64,000 nt of DNA from Streptosporangium pseudovulgare (GCF_014648055.1 NZ_BMQJ01000010.1:186001-250000); one strand, 5' to 3'. Positions 8,766 to 18,101 are shown, counted from the stretch's first letter. Notes: generated by a model not told the origin, from the letters alone. Numbers and translations are program-made.

Positions 8766-9739
8766 CCTTCAAACGCGTGGCGGCCGCGCTGGCCGCCGGG
8801 GCGCTGGCGCTGACGCTCGGCGGCTGCGGCGGCGACCGGTCGGCCGAGCGGGGGGCGGGCGGGACCGCCGCCCAGGGCGGACGTCTGTCGATCGCCACCG
8901 GCAACACCACCGGCGTCTACTACGTCCTGGGCGGCGGCCTGGCCGACCAGATCGGCAAGAACCTCCCCGGCTACCAGGCGACGGCCGAGGCGACCGGCGC
9001 CTCGGTGGAGAACATCCGGCGGGTGGTCAAGGGCGACTCCGACATCGCCTTCAGCCTCGCCGACTCGGCGGCCGACGCGGTGGCGGGCAAGGGGGCGTTC
9101 ACCTCCCCCCAGCCGATCCGCGCGATCGCCCGCCTGTACGACAACTACACGCAGGTCGTGGCCACCACCGACTCCGGCGTGAAGTCCGTCGCCGACCTCA
9201 GGGGCAAGCGGGTCTCCACCGGCTCGCCCAACTCCGGCACCGAGGTCATCGCGCTGCGCATGCTCAAGGCGGCGGGCCTCGACCCCGAGGCGGACGTCAC
9301 CCGCCAGTCGCTGGGCCTGCCGGAGAGCGTGCAGGGCATCAAGGACGGCACCCTCGACGCCCTGGTCTGGTCCGGCGGGCTGCCCACCCCCGGCGTCACC
9401 GACCTGCTGACCAGCATGAAGGACGAGGTCGCCTTCGTCCCGCTGGACTCCGTGCTGGAGCCGATGCGGGCCGAGCACGGCCCGGTCTACGCCGCGGGCA
9501 CCATCGCCAAGGACGTCTACGCCACCCCGGCCGACGTGCCCACGATCGTCGTGCCGAACCTCCTCGTCGTGAACGAGAAGATGGACGCCGAGCTAGCGGG
9601 CGACCTGGCCGGGCTGCTGTTCGACCACAAGGCCGACCTGGAGAGGGTCCACCCGGCGGCCAGGGACATCACCCGGGAGAACGCCCCGAAGACCGACCCC
9701 GTGCCGTTGCACGACGGCGCGAAGAAGTACTACGGCTGA
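8762..9739 (+). CDS. TAXI-family TRAP transporter solute-binding lipoprotein
   Basis: The 325-residue protein is the extracytoplasmic receptor for the fused permease just upstream, whose stop it overlaps (ATGA). A lipoprotein signal is clear: positively charged start, hydrophobic core and lipobox L-G-G-C with Cys22. The mature part begins with the TAXI hallmark I-A-T-G-N-T-T-G-V-Y-Y near residue 44, followed by A-T-G-A-S-V-E-N and the G-K-R-V-S-T-G-S-P-N-S-G-T block near residue 148, which shapes the ligand pocket. It is anchored to the outer face of the membrane and delivers substrate to the permease. Confidence 0.93.
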   Translation: MTFKRVAAALAAGALALTLGGCGGDRSAERGAGGTAAQGGRLSIATGNTTGVYYVLGGGLADQIGKNLPGYQATAEATGASVENIRRVVKGDSDIAFSLADSAADAVAGKGAFTSPQPIRAIARLYDNYTQVVATTDSGVKSVADLRGKRVSTGSPNSGTEVIALRMLKAAGLDPEADVTRQSLGLPESVQGIKDGTLDALVWSGGLPTPGVTDLLTSMKDEVAFVPLDSVLEPMRAEHGPVYAAGTIAKDVYATPADVPTIVVPNLLVVNEKMDAELAGDLAGLLFDHKADLERVHPAARDITRENAPKTDPVPLHDGAKKYYG

Positions 9740-9841
9740 CCGGTCCGCGGTACGGCGGTCCACCCGGCCCGGCCCGGTGTACGGCCCGGCGCCGGCGGGC
9801 CGCACCTCCGCGCGGTGGCGCGCCGGCCTCCCCCGCGCGGT

Positions 9842-9870
9842 GGCGCGCCGGCCCTCCGGCCGGCGGCGCG
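9842..9870. terminator. Hairpin between convergent genes
   Basis: An 11-bp stem with one bulged base (CGCGCCGGCC against GGCCGG-CGGCGCG, loop CTCC) lies right after the UvrA-like stop and 100 bases after the TAXI receptor stop. There is no T-tract. A second copy of the left arm (CGCGCGGTGGCGCGCCGGCC) lies 26 bases away, so alternative folds are possible. Confidence 0.55.
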
Positions 9871-12126
9871 TCAGCTCGGCCGGGCCAGGTCGCGGCGCAG
9901 CTCCTCGGCGGTGACGGAGCCGGCCGCCTCCAGCAGCGACCGGGGCGTGCCCTCGAACACGACGGTGCCGCCCTGGTCACCGCCGCCGGGTCCGAGGTCG
10001 ACGACCCAGTCGGCGCTCTTGACCACGTCGAGGTCGTGCTCGATGACGATGACGGTGTTGCCCGCGTCCACCAGCCCGTCGACGATCGTGATCAGCCGCT
10101 CCACGTCCGCCATGTGCAGTCCGGTGGTGGGCTCGTCCATCACGTAGACGCCGCCGCTCCGGCTGAGCTCCCCGGCGAGCTTGATCCGCTGGCATTCGCC
10201 GCCGGACAGCGTGCTGAGCGGCTGGCCGAGCCTGAGGTAGCCCAGTCCCACCTCCTCGATCGAGCGCAGCACCCGCCGCGGCTTCGGCTCGGTGAAGAAC
10301 TCCGCGGCCTCGCTCACCGTCATCTCCAGCACGTCCGAGATCGACCTGCCGCGCAGGGTGTGCCGCAGCACCTCCTCCTGGAAGCGCCGCCCGCGGCAGG
10401 TCTCGCACACCGACGTGACGCCGTCCATGAACGCCAGGTCGACGTGGATGACGCCGAGCCCCTGGCACGCCGGGCAGGCGCCTTCGGAGTTGAAGCTGAA
10501 CAGCGCCGGGCTCGCCCCGCTCGCGGTGGCGAACAGCTTGCGGATCTCGGTCATCAGGCCGGTGTAGGTGGCCGGGGTGGAGCGGATCGACGTGCCGACC
10601 GCCGACTGGTCGACGACCACCGCCCGCGGGTGCGCGGCCAGGAACGCCTCGTTGATCAGGCTGCTCTTGCCGGACCCGGCGACCCCGGTGACGACGGTGA
10701 GCACCCCGGCGGGGAAGGAGACCGTGACGTCCCGCAGGTTGTTCACGTTCGCGCCGGTGACGGTCAGCTCGCCGGACGGCGTGCGGAAGCCCTCCTTGAG
10801 CGGCCGGACGCGGCGCAGGTGCCGTCCGGTGAGGGTGTCCGCCTCGCGCAGGCCCGCGACGCCGCCCTCGTAGACGATCTCGCCGCCGTGCGTCCCGGCG
10901 CGCGGGCCGACGTCCACCACGTGGTCGGCGATCTCGATGACGTCGCGGTCGTGCTCCACGACGAGGACGGTGTTGCCCTTGTCCCGCAGCGCGCGCAGCA
11001 GCGCGCTCATGTTCGCCACGTCGCGCGGGTGCAGCCCGATGGTGGGTTCGTCGAAGACGTACGTCATGTCGGTCAGGCTGCTGCCGAGGTGCTTGACCAT
11101 CTTGATCCGCTGTGACTCGCCGCCGGAGAGGGTCGCGGTGGGCCGGTCCAGGGTGAGGTAGCCCAGGCCGATGCCGACCATGTGCCGCAGCCTGTCCAGG
11201 AGGGGCGGGACCACCGCCGCCGCGACCGGGCCGTCGATCCCCTGGATGATCCCGACGAGGTGGCGGATCTCCAGCGCGGACAGCTCGGCGATGTTGCGGC
11301 CGTCGATCCGGCAGGCCAGTGCCGCCGGGTTGAGCCGGGCGCCCCGGCACGCCGGGCACGGCCGGGTGGAGGTGAACGTCATGACCTCCTCCCGCCGGGA
11401 CGTCTGCTCGCCGTCCCGGTTGACGTAGAGGCGGTCGAACTTGACGACCAGGCCCTCGAACTTCTGCGGGACCGTGCCGCCCCGCGTCTCGAAGGAGACC
11501 GTCGTCCCGCCGCCGTGCAGGAACAGGTCCCACTCCTCGGGGGTGTAGTCGATCAGCGGTTTGTCGTTGTCGAACAGGCCAGAGGAGGTGTAGGTCTTCC
11601 AGTACCACGTGCCGGCCCCGAAGCCCGGCAGCAGGATCGCGCCCTCGTTGAGGGACTTCGTCCGGTCCAGCGCCCGGTCGAGGTCCAGCGCCACCTTCCG
11701 GCCGACGCCCTCGCACTCGGGGCACATCCCGGCCGGGTCGTTGAAGGAGAACGCGTTGGAGTAGCCCGCGGGCGGCGTGCCGACGCGGGAGTACAGCAGG
11801 CGCAGCAGGGTGTGGATGTCGGTGACCGTCCCGACGGTGGAGCGGGAGTTGCCGCCGATGCGCTGCTGGCCGATGACGACGGCGGCCGACAGGCCCTCGA
11901 TGTGGTCGGCGTCCGGCCTGCCGTACTTCGGCAGGCGGTTGCGGACGAACGGGGGGAAGGTCTCGTTGAGCTGCCGCTGCGACTCCGCCGCGATCGTGCC
12001 GAACACGAGAGACGACTTGCCCGAACCCGAGACGCCGGTGAAGACCGTGATCCGCTGCTTCGGGATCTTCAGGGAGACGTTCCTCAGGTTGTTCTGCCGG
12101 GCGCCGGTGATCTCGATGTGACTCAT
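9871..12126 (-). CDS. UvrA-like ABC excinuclease paralogue (DrrC-type)
   Basis: This 751-residue soluble protein has two ABC ATPase modules and is clearly shorter than UvrA proper. Walker A motifs G-V-S-G-S-G-K-S-S (31-39) and G-V-A-G-S-G-K-S-S, and two signature motifs L-S-G-G-E-S-Q-R and L-S-G-G-E-C-Q-R, are intact. CxxC pairs of the zinc modules remain (C-P-E-C, C-P-A-C, C-E-T-C). Such paralogues are linked to resistance against DNA-binding drugs (DrrC) or are of unknown role. The ATG at 12126 is chosen because the homology begins right there and a -10-like TAGCGT lies seven bases upstream, fitting a leaderless message. It is divergent from the WYL regulator. Confidence 0.92.
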   Translation of the reverse strand: MSHIEITGARQNNLRNVSLKIPKQRITVFTGVSGSGKSSLVFGTIAAESQRQLNETFPPFVRNRLPKYGRPDADHIEGLSAAVVIGQQRIGGNSRSTVGTVTDIHTLLRLLYSRVGTPPAGYSNAFSFNDPAGMCPECEGVGRKVALDLDRALDRTKSLNEGAILLPGFGAGTWYWKTYTSSGLFDNDKPLIDYTPEEWDLFLHGGGTTVSFETRGGTVPQKFEGLVVKFDRLYVNRDGEQTSRREEVMTFTSTRPCPACRGARLNPAALACRIDGRNIAELSALEIRHLVGIIQGIDGPVAAAVVPPLLDRLRHMVGIGLGYLTLDRPTATLSGGESQRIKMVKHLGSSLTDMTYVFDEPTIGLHPRDVANMSALLRALRDKGNTVLVVEHDRDVIEIADHVVDVGPRAGTHGGEIVYEGGVAGLREADTLTGRHLRRVRPLKEGFRTPSGELTVTGANVNNLRDVTVSFPAGVLTVVTGVAGSGKSSLINEAFLAAHPRAVVVDQSAVGTSIRSTPATYTGLMTEIRKLFATASGASPALFSFNSEGACPACQGLGVIHVDLAFMDGVTSVCETCRGRRFQEEVLRHTLRGRSISDVLEMTVSEAAEFFTEPKPRRVLRSIEEVGLGYLRLGQPLSTLSGGECQRIKLAGELSRSGGVYVMDEPTTGLHMADVERLITIVDGLVDAGNTVIVIEHDLDVVKSADWVVDLGPGGGDQGGTVVFEGTPRSLLEAAGSVTAEELRRDLARPS

Positions 12127-12133
12127 GCGGGTG

Positions 12134-12139
12134 ACGCTA
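12134..12139 (-). promoter_or_regulatory. Putative leaderless -10 element for the UvrA-like gene
   Basis: TAGCGT on the minus strand ends seven bases before the ATG with no ribosome site between. This spacing is typical of actinobacterial leaderless transcripts. Inference from position and sequence only. Confidence 0.4.
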
Positions 12140-12188
12140 CGAGGAGTCGCGGTCAGGTTCCGGCCGCGATCGGTGGGATCGTGGAGGT

Positions 12189-13169
12189 ATGAGCGACACC
12201 ACGGGACGGACGCTCCGGCTGCTGTCACTGCTCCAGGCGCACCGGGAGTGGCCCGGGGCCGAGCTCGCCGAGCGGCTGGGGGTCAGCCCGCGCACGCTGC
12301 GCCGCGACGTGGACCGGCTGCGGGAGCTGGGGTATCCCGTCCACTCCGTCAGCGGCCCGGCCGGGGGTTACCGGCTTGAGGCCGGGACCGCGATGCCGCC
12401 GCTGCTGCTCGACGACGAGGAGGCGGTGGCCATCGCGGTGGGCCTGCGGACCGCGGCGGCCGGTACGGTGGCCGGGATCGAGGAGACCTCGGCCCGCGCC
12501 CTGGCCAAACTGGAGCAGGTCCTGCCCTCCCGGCTGCGCCGCCGGGTGAACACCCTGCACACCCAGACCGTGGCGCTGCCCGGCGCGCTGCCTCGCCCCT
12601 GGCCGGCCGTCGACGCCGAGACGCTGGCGGTCCTGGCGCAGGCCGCCCGCGACCGCGAGCGCCTGCGCTTCGGCTACCGGGACCGCGACGGCGCCGGAAG
12701 CGCCCGCCTGGCCGAGCCGTACCGGCTGGTGTCCACCGGGCGGCGCTGGTATCTCGTCGCCTGGGACACCGGGCGGGAGGACTGGCGGACCTTCCGGGTG
12801 GACCGGATGACCGCCCCGCGGGCGGTCGGCGTCCGCTTCGCCCCGCGGGAGCCGCCCGAGGGGCACATCGAGCGCTCCATCGTCGCCCCGATCAGCCGCT
12901 ACCGGGCGGTGGTCACCCTGCACGCGCCCCTGGACGTCGCCGCCGACCGGATATGGCCCTCCGAGCACGTGCGGCTGGAGGCGGTCGACGAGCACAGCTG
13001 CCTGCTGCGCACCGGGGGCGACTCGCTGGAATGGCTGGCCCTGACCATCGGCCTGCTGGACCTGGACTTCACCGTCCACGAGCCGCCCGAGCTGGCCGAC
13101 CGGATGCGGCGGCTGGCCGGCCGGCTGCGCGCCGATCAGGGTTCGACCGAGCCGCCGGAGCGCCAGTAG
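12189..13169 (+). CDS. YafY-type HTH and WYL domain transcriptional regulator
   Basis: The 326-residue protein has an N-terminal winged helix-turn-helix (about 7-60, with L-A-E-R-L-G-V-S-P-R-T-L-R-R-D-V) and the G-P-A-G-G-Y-R-L wing typical of this group. A central WYL domain follows near residues 150-215 (F-G-Y-R-D-R-D ... R-W-Y-L-V-A-W-D), then a WCX-type C-terminal extension. WYL domains bind ligands, in some cases nucleic acids. Only 62 bases separate it from the divergent UvrA-like gene, so it may control that gene. Its 3' end overlaps the convergent DUF2087 gene by 34 bases. Confidence 0.92.
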   Translation: MSDTTGRTLRLLSLLQAHREWPGAELAERLGVSPRTLRRDVDRLRELGYPVHSVSGPAGGYRLEAGTAMPPLLLDDEEAVAIAVGLRTAAAGTVAGIEETSARALAKLEQVLPSRLRRRVNTLHTQTVALPGALPRPWPAVDAETLAVLAQAARDRERLRFGYRDRDGAGSARLAEPYRLVSTGRRWYLVAWDTGREDWRTFRVDRMTAPRAVGVRFAPREPPEGHIERSIVAPISRYRAVVTLHAPLDVAADRIWPSEHVRLEAVDEHSCLLRTGGDSLEWLALTIGLLDLDFTVHEPPELADRMRRLAGRLRADQGSTEPPERQ

Positions 13170-13651
13170 ACGTTGTTCTCCCTGGTCAGCATCCCCTCGT
13201 CGACCAGGTAGCGGCGCAGCGCCGCGAAGTCGTCGTGGAAGGCGCGCAGCGCGACGTCCACCTCCTTCTCCGGGTAGCGGACCCCCGGCTCGAAGACCTG
13301 GGCGATGTAGTCGAGCACGATGAGCTGCTTGTCACGCTTGGTGGGGATCGCCCGCAGCCGCCCGTCCACCAGGAACGACCGCAGCACCTTCTCCTCGGGC
13401 GAGGACGGCTCGGCGGGCCTGGCCGTGGTGTGCAGCAGCTCGCGGAACCGCTCCCTCCGCACCGTCCACCCGCCGTCGTCGTCCCGTACGGCCAGCCCGC
13501 CGCGTTCCAGCCGGTCCAGTGCCCGCCGTAACGCCTCCTTGCCGAGGCCCGACTCCTCGGGTTCGCCGCTCAGCGTCAGCGCCGCCAGCGTCCGCAGCGT
13601 GTCCTCCTGGTAGAGCAGGCCCAGCACCTGCCTGATCGCTTCGTCGTTCAT
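13136..13651 (-). CDS. DUF2087 domain protein
   Basis: The 171-residue protein begins M-N-D-E-A-I-R-Q-V. The N-terminal half looks like a small winged-helix fold (leucine-rich helices, then a G-G-W-T-V wing near residue 62). The C-terminal part carries the DUF2087 signature: L-V-D-G-R-L-R-A-I-P-T-K-R-D-K-Q, V-R-Y-P-E-K-E-V and D-F-A-A-L-R-R-Y-L-V-D-E-G, ending with a short N-N-V-Y-W-R-S. These proteins are usually annotated as likely DNA-binding regulators without known targets. The ATG at 13651 is the first plausible start; the frame stays open upstream only through low-complexity repeat DNA. Confidence in the family is high, in function low. Confidence 0.88.
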   Translation of the reverse strand: MNDEAIRQVLGLLYQEDTLRTLAALTLSGEPEESGLGKEALRRALDRLERGGLAVRDDDGGWTVRRERFRELLHTTARPAEPSSPEEKVLRSFLVDGRLRAIPTKRDKQLIVLDYIAQVFEPGVRYPEKEVDVALRAFHDDFAALRRYLVDEGMLTRENNVYWRSGGSVEP

Positions 13652-13740
13652 GTCCCCTATTCTGTCGGCCCCGCCGGGTGCCTCAGGCCGCGCCGGAACG
13701 GCCGGCGGGACCGGGAGGGGGACGGCGGAGGGCCCGCGAG

Positions 13741-13890
13741 GCCGACCGGGGCCACGCCGCCGACCGGGGCCACGCCGCCGTCCGGAAGCCGCCGGGGCCG
13801 GCCGGAGACGGTCAGGGACGCTCGGGGCCGGCCGGGGCCGGCCGGGGCCGGCCGGGGCCGGCCGGGGCCGGCCGGAGACGGTCAGAGACG
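13741..13890. repeat. GC-only tandem repeat array
   Basis: Two copies of an 18-bp unit (GACCGGGGCCACGCCGCC) are followed by about five copies of the 10-bp unit GGGGCCGGCC at roughly 13823-13872. The 10-bp array is bracketed by direct copies of GCCGGAGACGGTCAG. Each unit is self-complementary (GGCCGGCC), so the stretch can fold in many ways. It lies in the 3' gap of the helicase gene and enters its last few codons. Confidence 0.8.
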
Positions 13891-16377
13891 GTTCAGGCCG
13901 GTGACGTGGACGACGGCGCGGCCCTCCTCGTCGGAGGCGGCGAGGTCCACCTGCGCGTCGATGCCCCAGTCGCCGTCGCCCGCCGGGTCGGCGACGACCT
14001 GGCGGACCCGCCAGAGCTCCTTCTCCTCCTCGATGCGCAGCAGCGCCGGGCCGCGGGCGTCGGGGCCGGTGCCGACCTCCTCGTGCTCGTCGTAGTAGGC
14101 GTCGAGGGCGGCCGGCCAGTCGACATCGGGAGCCAGCTCGGCCAGCTCCTCCTCCTTCTCCAGGGCGATCAGCTCGATCAGGCGGAACATCGCGTTGCGG
14201 ACCAGCACCCGGAAGGCGCGCGGGTTGGCGGTGACCGGACGCGGCTTCGTCTCGATCTCCTGCTCCGCGCTCTCCTCGGTGGTGGGGTTGGCCAGCTTCT
14301 CCCACTCGTCGATCAGGCTGGAGTCGACCTGGCGGACCAGCTCGCCCAGCCACTCGATGAGGTCGACGAGGTCCTCGGTCTTGAGGTGCTCGGGGATGGT
14401 CCGTGACAGCGTGCGGTAGGCGTCGGCGAGGTAGCGCAGGACCGTGCCCTCGGAGCGGGACAGGTCGTAGAACTGCACGTAGTCGGCGAAGGTCATCGCC
14501 CGCTCGTACATGTCGCGCACGACGCTCTTCGGGCTGACCGTGTAGTCGCCGACCCAGGGGTGGCCCCGGCGGTAGGTCTCGTAGGCGCCCAGCAGCTCGT
14601 CGGCCAGCGGCATCGGGTGGGTGATCTCGGCGAGCAGCTCCATCCGCTCCTCGTACTCGATGCCGTCGGCCTTCATCTGCGCCACGGCCTCACCCCGGGC
14701 CTTGTTGAGCTGCGCCGACAGGATCTGGCGGGGGTCGTCGAGGATGGACTCGATGACCGAGACCGCCTCCAGCGCGTAGGTCGGCGACTCGGTGTCCAGC
14801 AGGTCCAGGGCGGCCAGCGCGAAGGTGGACAGCGCCTGGTTCAGCGCGAAGTCCTCCTGCAGGTCGACGGTCAGACGCGCCCTGCGGCCCTGCTCGTCGG
14901 GCTCGGCGAGCTGCTCGACCACGCCGCCGGCCAGCAGTGACCGGTAGATCGCGATGGCCTGGCTGATGTGCCGCCGCTGCCACTTGCGGTCCTCGTGGTT
15001 GTCGGTCAGCAGGTGCTTCATCGCCGCGAAGCAGTCGCCGGGGCGGTTGATCACCGCGAGCAGCATCGCGTTGGTGACCTTGAAGCGGGAGCCGAGCGGC
15101 TCCGGCTCGGCCTGCTGCAGCTTCTCGAACGTCTCCTCGCTCCAGCCGACGAAGCCCTCCGGCGGCTTCTTGCGGGCGTAGCCGCGCCGCTTCTTCGGGT
15201 CGTCACCGATCTTGGCGAGAGCCTTCTCGTTCTCGATGACGTGGTCGGGGGCCTGGCAGACGACGTAGCCGATCGTGTCGAAGCCCGCCCGGCCGGCCCG
15301 CCCGGCGATCTGGTGGAACTCCCGGGCGCGCAGCCGGCGCACCTTGGTGCCGTCGTACTTGCTCAGCGCGGTGAACAGCACGGTCCTGATCGGCACGTTG
15401 ACGCCGACGCCGAGGGTGTCGGTGCCGCAGATGACCTTCAGCAGGCCCGCCTGGGCGAGCCGCTCCACCAGCCGGCGGTACTTCGGCAGCATCCCGGCGT
15501 GGTGGACGCCGATGCCGTGCCGTACCAGGCGGGACAGGGCGCGGCCGAAGCGGGTGGTGAAGCGGAAGTTGCCGATCAGCGCGGCGATGGCCTCCTTCTC
15601 GGCCTTGCTGCACATGTTGATGCTCATCAGCGCCTGCGCCCGCTCCATGGCCGAGGCCTGGGTGAAGTGGACGACGTAGACCGGGGCCTGGCCGGTCGCG
15701 AGCATCTCCTCCAGCGTCTCGTGCAGGGGGGTGAGGCGGTAGGAGTAGATCAGCGGGACCGGCCGCTCGGCGTTCTTGACCACCGCGGTGGACCTGCCGG
15801 TGCGCCGGGTGAGGTCCTCCTCGAACATGCTGACGTCGCCCAGCGTCGCCGACATCAGGATGAACTGCACGTGCGGCAGCTCCAGCAGCGGCACCTGCCA
15901 GGCCCAGCCCCGGTCGGGCTCGGCGTAGAAGTGGAACTCGTCCATCACGACCTGGCCGATGTCGGCCTGGGCGCCGTCGCGCAGCGCGACGTTGGCGAGG
16001 ATCTCGGCGGTGCAGCAGATGATCGGCGCGCCGGGGTTGACGCTGGCGTCGCCGGTCATCATGCCGACGTTCTCGGTGCCGAACAGCGCGCACAGGTCGA
16101 AGAACTTCTCCGACACCAGCGCCTTGATCGGCGCGGTGTAGAAGGTGCGCACGTCCCGGGTGAGCGCGGTGAAGTGGGCACCGGCCGCCACCAGGCTCTT
16201 TCCCGACCCGGTGGGCGTGGCCAGGATCAGGTTGTTGCCGGAGACGACCTCGATCAGCGCCTCCTCCTGGGCGGGATAGAGGGTGAGCCCCCGCTCGGAG
16301 TTCCACGCGACGAACGCGTCGAAGATGGTGTCGGGGTCGGCGTCTATCTCTTCTGGCAGGCGATCTACAAGGCTCAC
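13882..16377 (-). CDS. Ski2-like DEAD/DEAH-box helicase with DUF3516 C-terminus
   Basis: The 831-residue protein is a superfamily 2 RNA/DNA helicase common in actinobacteria. Visible motifs in order: Q-E-E-A near residue 37, Walker A A-T-P-T-G-S-G-K-S near residue 55, D-E-F-H-F-Y (motif II) near residue 145, S-A-T-L-G (motif III) near residue 175 and Q-I-A-G-R-A-G-R-A-G-F-D (motif VI) near residue 355. The C-terminal half has the helical DUF3516 region found in the actinobacterial subgroup. It probably acts in RNA processing or decay; the substrate is not known. The GTG at 16377 is used; no ribosome site is visible before it. The stop falls at the edge of a GC repeat array. Confidence 0.92.
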   Translation of the reverse strand: MSLVDRLPEEIDADPDTIFDAFVAWNSERGLTLYPAQEEALIEVVSGNNLILATPTGSGKSLVAAGAHFTALTRDVRTFYTAPIKALVSEKFFDLCALFGTENVGMMTGDASVNPGAPIICCTAEILANVALRDGAQADIGQVVMDEFHFYAEPDRGWAWQVPLLELPHVQFILMSATLGDVSMFEEDLTRRTGRSTAVVKNAERPVPLIYSYRLTPLHETLEEMLATGQAPVYVVHFTQASAMERAQALMSINMCSKAEKEAIAALIGNFRFTTRFGRALSRLVRHGIGVHHAGMLPKYRRLVERLAQAGLLKVICGTDTLGVGVNVPIRTVLFTALSKYDGTKVRRLRAREFHQIAGRAGRAGFDTIGYVVCQAPDHVIENEKALAKIGDDPKKRRGYARKKPPEGFVGWSEETFEKLQQAEPEPLGSRFKVTNAMLLAVINRPGDCFAAMKHLLTDNHEDRKWQRRHISQAIAIYRSLLAGGVVEQLAEPDEQGRRARLTVDLQEDFALNQALSTFALAALDLLDTESPTYALEAVSVIESILDDPRQILSAQLNKARGEAVAQMKADGIEYEERMELLAEITHPMPLADELLGAYETYRRGHPWVGDYTVSPKSVVRDMYERAMTFADYVQFYDLSRSEGTVLRYLADAYRTLSRTIPEHLKTEDLVDLIEWLGELVRQVDSSLIDEWEKLANPTTEESAEQEIETKPRPVTANPRAFRVLVRNAMFRLIELIALEKEEELAELAPDVDWPAALDAYYDEHEEVGTGPDARGPALLRIEEEKELWRVRQVVADPAGDGDWGIDAQVDLAASDEEGRAVVHVTGLNRL

Positions 16378-16458
16378 GGTTCAATACTGCCGAAGAACCG
16401 GCGGTGGTCGGACCAGCGGGGGCGGCGGATCGGGTCACGTTTCGCGCGGAGGCGCGGC

Positions 16459-16577
16459 CGTACGGACTCCGCGGATCATCGAGGGACCGCCGGGTTCCGG
16501 GGAGCGGGCGCGATCGTACGGACTCCGCGGATCACCGCGGGACCGCCGGGTTCCGGGAAGCGGGCGCGGCCGTACGG
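16459..16577. repeat. 56-bp direct tandem repeat overlapping the acyltransferase 3' end
   Basis: Two nearly identical 56-bp units lie at 16459-16514 and 16515-16570, each starting CGTACGGACTCCGCGGATCA, followed by the first seven bases of a third unit. The second unit overlaps the last 13 codons of the acyltransferase, so its C-terminal residues (R-N-P-A-V-P-R) are repeat-derived. Confidence 0.85.
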
Positions 16578-17920
16578 CCGAGCGGCAGGGCCGCGAGGAG
16601 CAGTCCCGCGCCGACCAGCGGCGCCGGTCCCGGGACGAAGCCGAACGCGGTGAACAGGAGCAGACCCGCGGCGGCCAGCCCGGCCGCCGCCGCGATCCGC
16701 GCCGTCCCCCCGGTGTACGGCGCGGCCGGCCGGGGCTTCTCGAACCGGGCGAAGGCCCGCAGCAGCGGCCACAGCGCCAGGACGAGCAGCAGCAGCCAGT
16801 GGGGCCAGCCCGACAGCCAGGCCGGGCCGCCCGGCTCCGGGGTGGAGATCCCCAGGCCCACCACGACCACCGCGGTGACGACGCACAACGCGCTCATGTG
16901 CCACAGGTAGACGGTCATCATCCGCGAACCGGTCCAGGCGAGCACCCGGGACACCGCCGGGAATCGGGCGAACGCCATCACGCACGGCCGCAGGGCCAGG
17001 GCCAGCCCGATCTGCCCGACGCCCACCGCCAGCAGCGCCAGGGTGGGCGGCGCCATGTTGGAGACGGCCGCGCCCGGCATCCCGATCATGCTGCCCGGGT
17101 AGGGGCCGGTGGCCACCAGCGCCGCGGCCGCGCCGTACCCGGCCAGGGCGATCAGCCAGGGGCGGCGGGGGCGGCCGGCGGCGTACCGCAGACCGAGCTG
17201 GTGGATCGCCGGCCAGACGAACGCGACGTTGAGGAACCCGACGGCCTCCAGGCCGGCGGTGAAGCGGACGAGGTCCACCACGACGGCCCCCGCCGCCAGC
17301 GCCGCGGGCACCCGGAGCCCGTACGCCGCGTCCAGCCTGACCAGCAGCGGGGTCAGCGCCACCACGACCACGTACACCGCCAGGAACCACAGGAGCTGCC
17401 CGGCCAGCCGCGCGGCCATCAGCACCGGCTGCTCCGGCAGGCCGGCGGCGAGCAGCAGGTGGGGCAGCGGCAGCCAGACCGCGGCCAGCGGCACCACCGG
17501 CAGGACCAGGCGGCGTAGCCGGGCGGCGACCCAGGCGGGGGCCGGCAGGCCGCGCCGCGCCGCGCGTCCGAAGGAGATCGCGCCGGCCGCGCCCCCGGCG
17601 AAGAAGATCAGCGGCATCACCTGGCTGACCCAGGTGACCAGCCACATGTTCCCGGCCGACAGCGCGTTGCCGGTGCTGATCCGGCCGTCGGCGAAGGACA
17701 GCACCGGCATGCTCCAGTGCTGCAGCACCACCAGCGCCATGGCGAGCAGGCGCAGCACGTCGACGAACAGGTCGCGGCCGGGCTCCGCGCCGGGCGCGGG
17801 ACGACCGGGCGGCGGTCCGGCCACCGGGCGCGGCGCGACCGCCGGACGCGGGAGCGGCACCGTCACCGGTGCGGTCCGCGGCGCCGTACGGCCTGCGGGG
17901 CGGGGGATCACGGCGGTCAA
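16532..17920 (-). CDS. Acyltransferase-3 family membrane protein
   Basis: The 462-residue protein carries about ten membrane segments after a Pro/Arg-rich cytoplasmic tail of about 50 residues. The acyltransferase-3 hallmark is visible at the start of the membrane part: F-V-D-V-L-R-L-L-A-M followed by V-V-L-Q-H-W, whose His is the conserved catalytic residue in this family. Such enzymes move acyl groups, often acetyl, onto sugars, peptidoglycan or secondary metabolites. No SGNH domain is fused. The ATG at 17920 precedes the tail; a later start is possible. Its closest neighbour is the divergent two-component pair. The target molecule is unknown. Confidence 0.88.
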   Translation of the reverse strand: MTAVIPRPAGRTAPRTAPVTVPLPRPAVAPRPVAGPPPGRPAPGAEPGRDLFVDVLRLLAMALVVLQHWSMPVLSFADGRISTGNALSAGNMWLVTWVSQVMPLIFFAGGAAGAISFGRAARRGLPAPAWVAARLRRLVLPVVPLAAVWLPLPHLLLAAGLPEQPVLMAARLAGQLLWFLAVYVVVVALTPLLVRLDAAYGLRVPAALAAGAVVVDLVRFTAGLEAVGFLNVAFVWPAIHQLGLRYAAGRPRRPWLIALAGYGAAAALVATGPYPGSMIGMPGAAVSNMAPPTLALLAVGVGQIGLALALRPCVMAFARFPAVSRVLAWTGSRMMTVYLWHMSALCVVTAVVVVGLGISTPEPGGPAWLSGWPHWLLLLVLALWPLLRAFARFEKPRPAAPYTGGTARIAAAAGLAAAGLLLFTAFGFVPGPAPLVGAGLLLAALPLGRTAAPASRNPAVPR

Positions 17921-18095
17921 GGGAGGGCCTCGATTCCTCGGGGAAGGGGGATGTCCCGACCCTCCCGCGCGGCCCCCGCCCCGCGCAGTGACGCCCGCAG
18001 CAGTCTTCGGGTGCGGGCCGCCTCCGCGCCGGGGGTAGGGCAGACCCCACCCCCGAACACCGGCTCACCGGTTCGATCGGCGAAGTCCGCGCCCA

Positions 18096-18101
18096 TACGG
18101 T
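18096..18101 (+). promoter_or_regulatory. Putative leaderless -10 element for the histidine kinase operon
   Basis: TACGGT ends seven bases before the kinase ATG and no ribosome site is present, matching the leaderless pattern seen at three other starts in this window. Inference. Confidence 0.35.

Noticed and set aside
13741..13890. CRISPR-like array
   Set aside because: Units are adjacent with no unique spacers, and no cas genes are present anywhere in the window.
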